A DNA stretch of 64,000 nucleotides from NCBI RefSeq assembly GCF_025232395.1, contig NZ_CP065938.1, positions 2,108,001-2,172,000 on the forward strand. The letters run 5' to 3'. The stretch's first letter is position 1; every line of letters begins with the position of its first letter. Under the pieces are notes generated by a model. That model was not told the origin of the DNA and searched no databases. It saw only the letters and a list, made by a program, of their open reading frames with translations. This DNA is from Taurinivorans muris. GTDB taxonomy: Bacteria > Desulfobacterota > Desulfovibrionia > Desulfovibrionales > Desulfovibrionaceae. Positions 18,364-25,118 of the stretch are shown here, in pieces. Position numbers and translations under genes: made by a program.

Positions 18364-18648
18364 ATGAGCAAAGATAACGCAGAAGTAAAAAATGCTTCAC
18401 AACCTGCCAATAAAGCAGCGGAAGCACAAAAATCAAAGCAAAGCAAAAGCAGTTTGTCAGAACGCTTTTCTGCTTTTAAAAGCTACTTCTTACTTTCTCG
18501 TACTGAGCTTCGTAAAGTAAGTTGGCCAACCATGAAAGAAACTCGTACAACCGGTTTGGTTGTATTAGGATTTGTTACCGTCATGGCGCTCCTTTTAGGT
18601 TTAGTGGATTTTCTCCTTTCTGGTGCTATTCGCATGATTTTGTCATAG
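18364..18648 (+). CDS. secE: Preprotein translocase subunit SecE
   Basis: A 94-residue single-span subunit that clamps SecY in the Sec translocon. The conserved cytoplasmic helix FLLSRTELRKVSWPTMKET is followed by one membrane helix (TGLVVLGFVTVMALLLGLVD). The first 35 residues are a polar Lys/Ala/Ser-rich tail. ATG 18364 is used; a longer frame from 18307 would run into tRNA-Trp. nusG follows, as expected. Confidence 0.96.
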   Translation: MSKDNAEVKNASQPANKAAEAQKSKQSKSSLSERFSAFKSYFLLSRTELRKVSWPTMKETRTTGLVVLGFVTVMALLLGLVDFLLSGAIRMILS

Positions 18649-18681
18649 CGGATAGTTATTTTTCCTAATTGGAGTTTTATC

Positions 18682-19320
18682 ATGGATAAAGAAAATATCA
18701 ATATTGACTCTCAAGAAGTGAGCCAAGAAAATATCGTTGAAGTTGCAAGCGGTTCTTCCGACCCTGCTTTCAGCTCTCATGAAAACGAATATCATAACTG
18801 GTATATGTTGCATACCTATTCCGGTTTTGAGATGAGAGTGGAAAAGCAAATCAACGAGCTGAAACGAACAGCTCAAGACGAAGGGCTTATCCATCAGGTT
18901 CTTTTGCCGACTGAAAAAGTTGTTGAAATCGGCAAGGACGGACAAAGAAGAACCGTAACCCGCAAACTTTTTCCGGGTTATATCATGGTCCAAATGACCA
19001 TGACCGATTTTTCATGGCATCTTGTTCAAAGCATACCGAAAGTAACCGGATTTGTCGGCGGCAAAAACCGTCCCGCTCCCATGGCGAGCGACGATGTCCG
19101 CCGTATTCTTTCCTTGGTGAAGGAAGGACAGGATAATCCGGGACCAAAAGTGAAATTTGAAGCGGGCGATGACGTTCGCGTGCTTGACGGACCTTTTGGC
19201 GGATTTAATGGTACTGTGGAAGATGTGAACCATGATAAAGGCAAACTTAGAGTTTCAGTATCTATTTTTGGGCGTCAAACTCCTGTCGAACTTGATTTTT
19301 CTCAAGTCACGAAGGGATAA
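18682..19320 (+). CDS. nusG: Transcription termination/antitermination protein NusG
   Basis: Transcription elongation factor linking RNA polymerase to Rho and to the ribosome. The NGN domain begins WYMLHTYSGFEMRVEKQI near residue 40 and the C-terminal KOW domain includes GDDVRVLDGPFGGFNG. The 212-residue protein has about 38 extra acidic/polar residues at the N-terminus compared with E. coli NusG. GGAG lies upstream of the ATG. Confidence 0.97.
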   Translation: MDKENINIDSQEVSQENIVEVASGSSDPAFSSHENEYHNWYMLHTYSGFEMRVEKQINELKRTAQDEGLIHQVLLPTEKVVEIGKDGQRRTVTRKLFPGYIMVQMTMTDFSWHLVQSIPKVTGFVGGKNRPAPMASDDVRRILSLVKEGQDNPGPKVKFEAGDDVRVLDGPFGGFNGTVEDVNHDKGKLRVSVSIFGRQTPVELDFSQVTKG

Positions 19321-19366
19321 CGCCTTATATTAAGTCTAATATTCGGGCTATATAAAGGAAATCATC

Positions 19367-19792
19367 ATGGCCAAGAAAGAAGTAGGCAAAATCAAATTGC
19401 AAATCCCAGCCGGAGCTGCTAACCCATCTCCTCCTGTTGGTCCTGCTTTAGGTCAACACGGTGTTAATATCATGGGCTTTTGTAAAGAGTTCAATGCTCG
19501 CACACAAGATCAAAAAGGAATGATTATTCCTGTAATTATCACTGTTTATGCTGATCGCTCTTTTACTTTTATCACCAAAACCCCGCCTGCTCCGGTATTG
19601 CTTTTAAAAGCTGCCAAAACAGAAAAAGGTTCCGGTGAGCCAAACCGTAAAAAAGTCGGTTCAGTAACTAAAGCTCAGGTTGAAGAAATTGCAAAAGTTA
19701 AAATGCCTGACCTCAACTGCAAAGACCTTGAAGGTGCTATTAAAAACATTGAAGGCACAGCACGTTCAATGGGACTTGAAATAAAAGGTTAA
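19367..19792 (+). CDS. rplK: 50S ribosomal protein L11
   Basis: Forms the GTPase-associated centre with 23S rRNA helices 43-44. The 141-residue protein has the standard length; the N-terminal [20 protein letters not shown] and C-terminal RNA-binding [13 protein letters not shown] segments are both conserved. It is followed by a 119-base gap with a predicted RNA structure before rplA. Confidence 0.98.
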   Translation: MAKKEVGKIKLQIPAGAANPSPPVGPALGQHGVNIMGFCKEFNARTQDQKGMIIPVIITVYADRSFTFITKTPPAPVLLLKAAKTEKGSGEPNRKKVGSVTKAQVEEIAKVKMPDLNCKDLEGAIKNIEGTARSMGLEIKG

Positions 19793-19841
19793 TTAGGGCA
19801 GTTTTCCAATCGATTGTACGTGAAATTCGCGTGTTTTATCG

Positions 19842-19882
19842 TTGGACTCGGCAGTACTACCTGTAAGGGGTAGGAGATTCAA
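19842..19882 (+). promoter_or_regulatory. Possible L1-binding leader between rplK and rplA
   Basis: The mRNA can fold into two stacked helices: TTGGACTC (19842-19849) with GAG-A-TTCAA (19874-19882, one bulged A), and CTACC (19857-19861) with GGTAG (19869-19873). A seven-base one-sided internal loop GGCAGTA separates them. Two helices flanking an asymmetric loop is the general form of known L1 mRNA sites, and the position just before rplA fits autoregulation. Folded by eye only. Confidence 0.4.
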
Positions 19883-19911
19883 AACGAATAGAGCAAAGAA
19901 GGGAAATACCA

Positions 19912-20619
19912 ATGCCCAAACATGGAAAAAAATATCGTAAATCAGTAGAAGGAGTTGATTTGGCTTCTCTTTTTACTGTGGAAGAAGCAGTGCAAAAATC
20001 ACTGGCTGCTTCCTATGCAAAATTTGATGAAACAGTTGACGTGGCTCTCAACTTAGGTGTTGACCCAAAATATTCCGACCAAATGGTTCGCGGTGCTGTT
20101 TCTCTTCCTCACGGTTTAGGTAAAACCGTACGTGTTGCCGTTTTCTGCAAAGGTGACAAACAAGCCGAAGCAAAGGCAGCAGGAGCTGATATCGTAGGTG
20201 CGGAAGATTTGGTTGACAGCATCAAAGCTGGCAACCTTGATTTTGACGCAGCCGTTGCAACTCCCGACGTAATGGCTTTGGTTGGTCAGGTGGGCCGTCA
20301 GCTCGGACCTCGCGGACTTATGCCAAACGCAAAAACCGGCACGGTTACTTTTGATGTTGCAAAAGCAGTTGAAGAATTGAAAGCGGGTAAGGTTGATTTT
20401 AAAGTTGACAAAGCCGGTGTTCTTCATGCTCCGCTCGGTAAAGTTTCTTTCGGTGCGGAAAAAATCCAAGATAACTTGAAAGCTCTTTTGGATGCAGTGC
20501 AGCGCTTGAAACCAAGTGCCGCAAAAGGTACCTACATGACAAAAATGGCTGTTTCAACCACTATGGGACCCGGTTTCAAGGTTGATCCAACCCTTATCAG
20601 AAAGTTCATGGAAAACTGA
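19912..20619 (+). CDS. rplA: 50S ribosomal protein L1
   Basis: L1-stalk protein and often translational repressor of its own operon. At 235 residues it is full length, with [18 protein letters not shown] and the C-terminal [17 protein letters not shown] conserved. AAGGGA precedes the ATG. A structured 119-base gap lies before it and the L10 leader after it. Confidence 0.98.
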   Translation: MPKHGKKYRKSVEGVDLASLFTVEEAVQKSLAASYAKFDETVDVALNLGVDPKYSDQMVRGAVSLPHGLGKTVRVAVFCKGDKQAEAKAAGADIVGAEDLVDSIKAGNLDFDAAVATPDVMALVGQVGRQLGPRGLMPNAKTGTVTFDVAKAVEELKAGKVDFKVDKAGVLHAPLGKVSFGAEKIQDNLKALLDAVQRLKPSAAKGTYMTKMAVSTTMGPGFKVDPTLIRKFMEN

Positions 20620-20670
20620 TTTTGAAGATATAGCCTTTATGGCTATATTCTTCTTTATATGGTTTAATAT

Positions 20671-20762
20671 GATATATGGCTAAGGCTGAAATTTTCGAGT
20701 CGAAGACAGCAGGTTCCTAAATCCTGCCCAGACATTTTCTTTGGCTCGGCATTTCCAGATTT
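20671..20762 (+). ncRNA. Ribosomal protein L10 leader
   Basis: The rplA-rplJ gap carries the family signature TCGAAGACAGCAGG with GCAGG (20709-20713) pairing CCTGC (20723-20727), followed by a second arm near CTTTGGCTCGGC. This is the widespread L10(L12)4-binding leader by which L10 represses rplJL translation. The outer boundaries are approximate. Confidence 0.75.
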
Positions 20763-20788
20763 CAAACCCTAACGTGAAGGAGTTTCAC

Positions 20789-21307
20789 GTGAATAAGTCA
20801 GAAAAAGCTGCGATTATAGAACAAGTCCGTGCAAAAGCTGCGGATGCTTCTATTGTTGTAGTTACTGATTTCAAGGGTATGAGTGTGGAAGAGCTGACCG
20901 CGTTAAGAGTAAAAATCCGTCAAGCCGGCGGTGAATATTATGTTGTAAAAAACACTCTTGCACGTATTGCTTTATCTGACACTACGCATGCAGTAATCTC
21001 TGAAAATTTCAAAGAAAACTGCGCCATTGCTCTTGGATTCAGTGACCCTGTGGCTGTTGCCAAAGCGGTTAGTGACTTTGCTAAAGACAGTAAGTTGTTT
21101 GCAATCCGTTGCGGTAGCTTAGAAGGAAAAGCATTATCTCAGGCTGATGTTGATGCTCTCGCTAAGATGCCAAGCAAGGAACAGCTTATTGCACAAGCTC
21201 TTGGCACTATGAACCAAGTACCAACCGGTTTGGTATCTCTCATGGCCAATATGGTCCGTCCGCTTCTTTATGCGCTTAAAGACCTTGAGTCCAAGAAAGC
21301 TGCATAA
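20789..21307 (+). CDS. rplJ: 50S ribosomal protein L10
   Basis: Base of the L7/L12 stalk. The 172-residue protein begins with GTG 20789 ([13 protein letters not shown]), chosen because AAGGAG lies eight bases upstream; the frame open to 20741 runs into the L10 leader. The conserved F-x-G-M-x-V-E-E-L-T-x-L-R segment and C-terminal helix that binds L7/L12 dimers are present. Translation is probably repressed by the leader just upstream. Confidence 0.97.
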   Translation: MNKSEKAAIIEQVRAKAADASIVVVTDFKGMSVEELTALRVKIRQAGGEYYVVKNTLARIALSDTTHAVISENFKENCAIALGFSDPVAVAKAVSDFAKDSKLFAIRCGSLEGKALSQADVDALAKMPSKEQLIAQALGTMNQVPTGLVSLMANMVRPLLYALKDLESKKAA

Positions 21308-21358
21308 TTTTATTAATTTTTTGCCAAAGATTATTACAAAATTTCAAGGAGAAATCCC

Positions 21359-21745
21359 ATGTCTGTAACTAAAGAACAAGTTGTTGATTTTATTGCTAAT
21401 ATGACTGTACTTGAACTTTCTGAGTTCATCAAAGAATTGGAAGAAAAATTCGGCGTTTCCGCTGCTGCTCCTGCTGCTGCAATGGTAATGGCTCCTGCTG
21501 CCGGCGGTGCTGCTGCTCCTGCTGAAGAAGAAAAAACAGAATTCGACATCATCTTGAAAGATGCCGGCGCTAACAAAATCGGCGTTATCAAAGTTGTTCG
21601 TGCTCTTACCGGTCTCGGACTTAAAGAAGCAAAAGACAAAGTTGACGGAACTCCCGCAACTCTTAAAGAAGCAGTTTCCAAAGAAGAAGCTGAAGAAGCT
21701 AAGAAACAACTCACCGAAGCCGGTGCGACTGTTGAAATTAAGTAA
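21359..21745 (+). CDS. rplL: 50S ribosomal protein L7/L12
   Basis: Multicopy stalk protein that recruits translation GTPases. The 128 residues include an N-terminal dimerisation domain, an Ala/Pro-rich hinge (about 40-55) and the C-terminal globular domain with [27 protein letters not shown] precedes the ATG. A strong terminator and an insertion sequence follow, where rpoB would normally be. Confidence 0.98.
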   Translation: MSVTKEQVVDFIANMTVLELSEFIKELEEKFGVSAAAPAAAMVMAPAAGGAAAPAEEEKTEFDIILKDAGANKIGVIKVVRALTGLGLKEAKDKVDGTPATLKEAVSKEEAEEAKKQLTEAGATVEIK

Positions 21746-21773
21746 TTCCGATTTTACACAGTTTCAAAATATG

Positions 21774-21797
21774 AAGACCCCTTTTGGGGTCTTTTTT
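21774..21797 (+). terminator. Intrinsic terminator after rplL
   Basis: AAGACCCC, loop TTTT, GGGGTCTT and a T run: a strong rho-independent terminator ending 20 bases before the insertion sequence. Confidence 0.9.
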
Positions 21798-21815
21798 GTA
21801 TTGGTATAAAATAAA

Positions 21816-22527
21816 TGGCTCTAGACCATCACTTTTTATTTTTGAAGTAAAGTTGTTCCATAAAAACAGCAAAATTTTCATTTCTGAGGTTAAATCTACA
21901 TTCACATTCTTTTAAATGCAATATAAATTTTTCATCCGTCAGACCATTGAATTTCGCCAACCGTCTTTTAGCAAAGCTCCAGAAGCTTTCTATGCCGTTC
22001 ACATGCGATTTTTCCCGCACAAATTCGTTTTCATGGTGGAATACCCTGTAATAGGTATAACCATTCAAAATAAGACCGTCATAGGCTTTCCAGCCGTCTG
22101 TATGGATAGTTGAGCCTTCAAGGATTTTTCCTTGTATTATGGGCAATAACTCTTCCCTTGAACATCTTGGAACTATGCTGACAAAAACTTTTCCCTCACG
22201 CTTTAAGACCCCAAAAACAGGAGTCTTGCCGGCAGCTCCGCGTCCTCGCTTACCTCTCACTCTTTTGGCTCCGAAATAGCTTTCGTCAAGTTCAAATATT
22301 CCAAGCTCCTTTTGATGTTTTTGAATGCTGTCTTCAAGAATTAACTCACGAAATTCCGTAAAATAATTGTTAACAGTTTTACGATTTAACTTTAATAATT
22401 CACTTGTTGCAGTGGCAGTTAAATCCATTGAAAAACAGTTAATAATTTTTCTAATTTTATACTTACTTAATCTATTGAATTTCATTATTATTAACCATAA
22501 TCTCAAAAAGATAATGGTCAAGAGCCA
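21816..22527 (-). mobile_element. IS1595-type insertion sequence
   Basis: A 712-bp element bounded by inverted repeats. The left end reads TGGCTCTAGACCATCACTTT and the right end, inverted, TGGCTCTTGACCATTATCTT; 17 of the first 20 positions match. Flanks are AAAATAAA (21808-21815) and AAAATAAT (22528-22535), a 7/8 match to an 8-bp target duplication as made by IS1595 elements, though both flanks are so AT-rich that chance is possible. One intact transposase gene is inside, on the minus strand. It separates rplL from a truncated T3SS gene. Confidence 0.87.
21829..22485 (-). CDS. IS1595-family transposase
   Basis: A 218-residue DDE-type transposase. After an N-terminal helix-turn-helix (KIRKIINCFSMDLTATATSE) come the catalytic motifs ELDESYFG, IHTDGWKAY and NGIESFWSFAKRRL, the ISXO2/IS1016-type order including the N-G-x-E-S-F-W signature. 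The element may be the short IS1016-like form, since the zinc ribbon of larger members is absent. The frame is intact, so it may be active. ATG 22485 was chosen; the open frame beyond it runs into the terminal repeat. Confidence 0.9.
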   Translation of the reverse strand: MKFNRLSKYKIRKIINCFSMDLTATATSELLKLNRKTVNNYFTEFRELILEDSIQKHQKELGIFELDESYFGAKRVRGKRGRGAAGKTPVFGVLKREGKVFVSIVPRCSREELLPIIQGKILEGSTIHTDGWKAYDGLILNGYTYYRVFHHENEFVREKSHVNGIESFWSFAKRRLAKFNGLTDEKFILHLKECECRFNLRNENFAVFMEQLYFKNKK

Positions 22528-22535
22528 AAAATAAT

Positions 22536-22973
22536 ATGTTGAAAATTTTCATTCCGTTTTTCGATGAACAGATTGATGGTATAAAATTTGCTGACAACTA
22601 TTTGCTTGCCGTTTTTGAAGGCGGTTCATTAAACGCGGTTCGTTTTGAAAAATGGGAACGAATGGTACCTGACGGGGAAAAGAATATGGAACAGGAAGAA
22701 AAGAAAATAAAAGCAGAGCAAGAAACGCAGGAAAAGGACGAAGCTTCGATTTCTTTGGATACGCTTCCCGTTACGGTTCGGTTTGAATTGGAGCAAAGAA
22801 TGCTGACTGTGGCTGAAATACGGGCATTACGTTCAGGGTATACGTTCGCTTTGTCAAAAAATCTCGATGAGGCGGTGAATTTAGTCGCCAACGGCAAGAA
22901 AATAGCTTCCGGAAAAATTGTGGATATCAATGGCATGCTCGGTGTGCAGCTCATGTCAATAAATAAAGATTAG
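22536..22973 (+). pseudogene. sctQ: Truncated T3SS C-ring protein SctQ (SpoA domain)
   Basis: A 145-residue frame whose C-terminal 70 residues are a SpoA/FliN-type domain: LPVTVRFELEQRMLTVAEI, then SGYTFALSKNLDEAVNLVANG and GKIVDINGMLGVQLMSI. This matches the C-terminus of SctQ/YscQ, the cytoplasmic sorting platform of type III secretion. Residues 1-50 look like internal SctQ sequence, and the frame opens only 9 bases after the insertion sequence, with a stop just upstream, so the 5' part of the gene has probably been lost. A short SpoA-only product could still be made, since many sctQ genes encode such a form. The alternative is a FliN-like protein. Confidence 0.7.
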
Positions 22974-22989
22974 GTGGGTATGCAGGGAT

Positions 22990-23166
22990 TTAATCCTTTT
23001 TTTCAAAGTCACGGTTTGTATAAAAGTTGTAAGCAAGGGTGTATAAGCCCTCTAAGGTTGTGTTTTCCATGCTGGTTGCTTCGGCAATGGTCAGCCCTTT
23101 TTCAATGCCGTTGATAATTTTTTGTATGTCGGTATCGGTAAAAAAATCTTGGGTGGCATTTGACAT
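22990..23166 (-). pseudogene. Truncated SycD/LcrH-type T3SS translocator chaperone
   Basis: A 58-codon frame translated by hand: N-terminal ITAEAT-like helix sequence (KGLTIAEATSMENTTLEGLY) leading to TLAYNFYTNRDFEKKD and a stop. It aligns with the first 55-60 residues of Yersinia LcrH/SycD (G-T-I-A ... T-L-E-Q-L-Y-S-L-A-F-N-Q-Y), but the three tetratricopeptide repeats that should follow are missing. The truncated end lies 16 bp from the convergent sctQ fragment, which points to a deletion junction. A homopolymer A run just before the stop could also be a frameshift, but no SycD-like continuation is present in any frame. It lies 19 bp after the EspA-like gene. Confidence 0.6.
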
Positions 23167-23185
23167 GGTTTTTCCTTTATTCTTC

Positions 23186-23701
23186 TTAGCGGGTAAGAAT
23201 AGACTGCATGGTTTGGTTGGTTTCGGTAATGGCTTTGTTCGCCCCTTGCAGGAAAGAATTGTATTGTCCCATATAGTCCTGCAAATAAATCATATCGGTT
23301 TGCGTCGCCGTACCGAGGGTTTCTTGGAAATTCATCAGTGATTTGATATTGTATTCCCATTCGTCCTTGTCGTGGTGGGTATCATTGCCCGTTTCGTCCC
23401 AGCTCAGACCGTTTTGTTTGAAATAGTCTTGCATTTCCTTAGGCATTTCCGTGCATTTGTCTTCAGTTTTCGCTTGATTTTGCAGTTCTCTCGCTTGTGC
23501 GATCATATCCGCGCATTTTTTTTGTTCTTCTTGGTCCGCTTGGATTTTTGTGATATATGATTCCGCATTGGTGCGGCAAATTTGTGATTGTTCCAATTGC
23601 AGCTTTGCAAAAATAAACTGGATATTGCTTGAAGACCCCAGGGAGGAAAAGTCGGAAACCCCTTGTGTTCCTTGGCTGCCGCTTATGTTTGTTATTGACA
23701 T
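23186..23701 (-). CDS. EspA/SseB-like T3SS secreted filament or translocator protein
   Basis: A 171-residue protein without a signal peptide, with a Ser/Gly/Asn-rich start typical of T3SS substrates (MSITNISGSQGTQGVSDFSS). A helical region around residues 35-75 is followed by a C-terminal helix, TATQTDMIYLQDYMGQYNSF ending in QSILTR, that resembles the C-terminal coiled coil of EspA and SseB. The AAGGAG site supports start 23701; a longer frame to 23815 lacks one. Together with the chaperone-like and coiled-coil neighbours it suggests a T3SS translocator operon. The family call rests on pattern similarity and could be wrong among hydrophilic translocators. Confidence 0.55.
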   Translation of the reverse strand: MSITNISGSQGTQGVSDFSSLGSSSNIQFIFAKLQLEQSQICRTNAESYITKIQADQEEQKKCADMIAQARELQNQAKTEDKCTEMPKEMQDYFKQNGLSWDETGNDTHHDKDEWEYNIKSLMNFQETLGTATQTDMIYLQDYMGQYNSFLQGANKAITETNQTMQSILTR

Positions 23702-23718
23702 GATTTTCTCCTTTTTCA

Positions 23719-23970
23719 CTACATGCGGATGATGTTTTTTCTGCTTGACGTTTTTGCCGTGTTTTGCTTTTGAACGGAATGTTCTTGTTGAATTTGTTTT
23801 TTTACTTTTTCCCATGCGTCTGCCACTTCTTTTGGCAGTTCACTGTCATTATTTTTCAAATCAGCTTCTGTAAGATTGTTTTGTTTCATAATTTCATCAA
23901 ATTGGCTGTTGAGTCTGGCGAGTTCCGCTTTCATTTCTTCAAGTCTTTGTTCGCTTTCTTGTAAATTCAT
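23719..23970 (-). CDS. Small coiled-coil protein, possible T3SS chaperone
   Basis: An 83-residue, highly charged protein with a heptad-like N-terminal half (MNLQESEQRLEEMKAELARL) and a basic C-terminus. GGAGG precedes the ATG, so translation is likely. It lies 17 bp before the EspA-like gene on the same strand; small helical chaperones often occupy that place in T3SS operons. No family was recognised, and a needle subunit is less likely because the conserved needle C-terminus is absent. Confidence 0.55.
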   Translation of the reverse strand: MNLQESEQRLEEMKAELARLNSQFDEIMKQNNLTEADLKNNDSELPKEVADAWEKVKKQIQQEHSVQKQNTAKTSSRKNIIRM

Positions 23971-24297
23971 GGTAAGCCTCCTTAGCGTGTCTATTTTTCA
24001 TTAGCAAATATAATGCCAAAATATAACATAGTGTATTTATTTTTCTTTTTTATTGTATGCGTTTGAAATCGTATGGTATGTCAACTTTGTTGCCAGTTCA
24101 GAGTAATAAAAAGAGGCTGTAAAAATACAATGCATGTGTAATTTTTACGGCGGTCTGATCTCATGTATGGGTTGTAGATAGCATAAAAACTTATGCTTTG
24201 TCTAATAAGTAATCGTATAAAGGAATTTTGCTTGCTGAATTATGAAAAGTATGAAAGGGATTTTTTTTAGATATGATACTTAATTTAAGATATATGA
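23971..24297. other. AT-rich intergenic region with an imperfect inverted repeat
   Basis: About 330 bases without a credible gene. The only structure noticed is an imperfect inverted repeat, GTAAAAAT (24119-24126) against ATTTTTAC (24141-24148), with partly pairing flanks. The promoter of the leftward T3SS-like genes should be near 24000, but no convincing boxes were found. Confidence 0.4.
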
Positions 24298-24325
24298 ATG
24301 AAAAAAAGGCAGATTGACTGCCTTT
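24298..24325 (-). terminator. Terminator of tRNA-Gln
   Basis: AAAGGCAG (24305-24312) and CTGCCTTT (24318-24325) form an 8-bp stem with loop ATTGA. On the minus strand the hairpin is followed by seven T, 17 bases after the tRNA-Gln 3' end. Confidence 0.8.
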
Positions 24326-24341
24326 GTTTTATTTGGATATT

Positions 24342-24416
24342 TGGCATCTCCAACAAGATTCGAACTTGTATCTAAAGTTTCAGAGACTTTTGTTCTAACC
24401 ATTGAACTATAGAGAT
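24342..24416 (-). tRNA. tRNA-Gln (CTG)
   Basis: A 75-base cloverleaf: acceptor ATCTCTA/TGGAGAT, D-stem GTTC/GAAC, anticodon stem AAAGT/ACTTT with loop CTCTGAA and anticodon CTG, T-arm ACAAG/CTTGT, discriminator G and encoded CCA. All stems pair, including one G-U in the acceptor. It is very AT-rich for a tRNA, so low activity or transfer is possible. Confidence 0.88.
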
Positions 24417-24447
24417 ATTTTTTGTAACATAGAAATCGGATAGGTGA

Positions 24448-24476
24448 ATTTAACCTTAGTTTCTTGGTTGTGTCAA
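24448..24476 (-). promoter_or_regulatory. Predicted promoter of tRNA-Gln
   Basis: On the minus strand, a perfect TTGACA (24476-24471), a 17-base spacer and TTAAAT (24453-24448), ending about 31 bases before the tRNA. Confidence 0.5.
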
Positions 24477-24664
24477 GAATTTTTGTTGGGATCGGATGAG
24501 TTTTTTTCGGTGTCTGCCGTGTATTTTTTCGATAAGAACGTGATATTTCATTGTATTGAAAGAAAAAAGCATATTAAGAATATTGTAAAAAATGGTTTAT
24601 GGTAATTTAATTCTGAACAATTCAGAACAGATCCTGGTAAAAGTCAAAAAAAATATTTTTAATA

Positions 24665-24692
24665 TTGACATATTTCTATATGTCTATATTAT
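24665..24692 (+). promoter_or_regulatory. Promoter and ArsR-type operator of the arsR cassette
   Basis: TTGACA (24665-24670) and TATTAT (24687-24692) are 16 bases apart. The perfect inverted repeat GACATAT-TTCT-ATATGTC (24667-24684) lies across the -35 and spacer, a classic place for an ArsR/SmtB repressor to block RNA polymerase. Autoregulation by the adjacent ArsR is therefore likely. Confidence 0.7.
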
Positions 24693-24758
24693 GACAAGAA
24701 CTCAAACGGACTTCAAGTAAAAAATTTTAACGGATTTTTTTGCGGGAAAGGAGGATAA

Positions 24759-25097
24759 ATGAATAATTCCGATATATTGAATGATAAGGACATACCTGTT
24801 GTGTTCAAAGCGTTCTGTGATGAAAACCGCATACGGATTTTAAAACTATTGCTCACGGGAGAAAAATGTGCGTGCGTACTTTTGGAAAATCTGCATATTT
24901 CGCAGCCGACGTTATCCCATCACATGAAAATTTTGTGTGATTCCGGAGTGGTGTCCATGCGGAAAGAGGGAAAATGGGCGCATTATTCTTTATCGCCTGA
25001 CGGAATAGGCTATGCGATAGCTGTGTTGGAATATTTATATAAACGTAATGAATTGTCCTGCAATTCTGCAGCTGATGATACGTGCTGCGTGAAGTAA
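24759..25097 (+). CDS. arsR: ArsR/SmtB-family metalloregulator
   Basis: A 112-residue winged-helix repressor that releases DNA on binding metal or metalloid. The recognition helix is ISQPTLSHHMKIL (47-59), and the metal site is probably the EKCACVLL motif (Cys37, Cys39), the equivalent of E-L-C-V-C-D-L in ArsR. Extra cysteines occur at 101, 109 and 110. GGAGG precedes the ATG. It heads a three-gene cassette with a permease and a thioredoxin-like protein, and a perfect palindrome overlaps its promoter. As(III) is the likely inducer, but the sequence does not fix the ligand. Confidence 0.9.
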   Translation: MNNSDILNDKDIPVVFKAFCDENRIRILKLLLTGEKCACVLLENLHISQPTLSHHMKILCDSGVVSMRKEGKWAHYSLSPDGIGYAIAVLEYLYKRNELSCNSAADDTCCVK

Positions 25098-25118
25098 GTT
25101 TATGGTGTGGGAGCTGTT

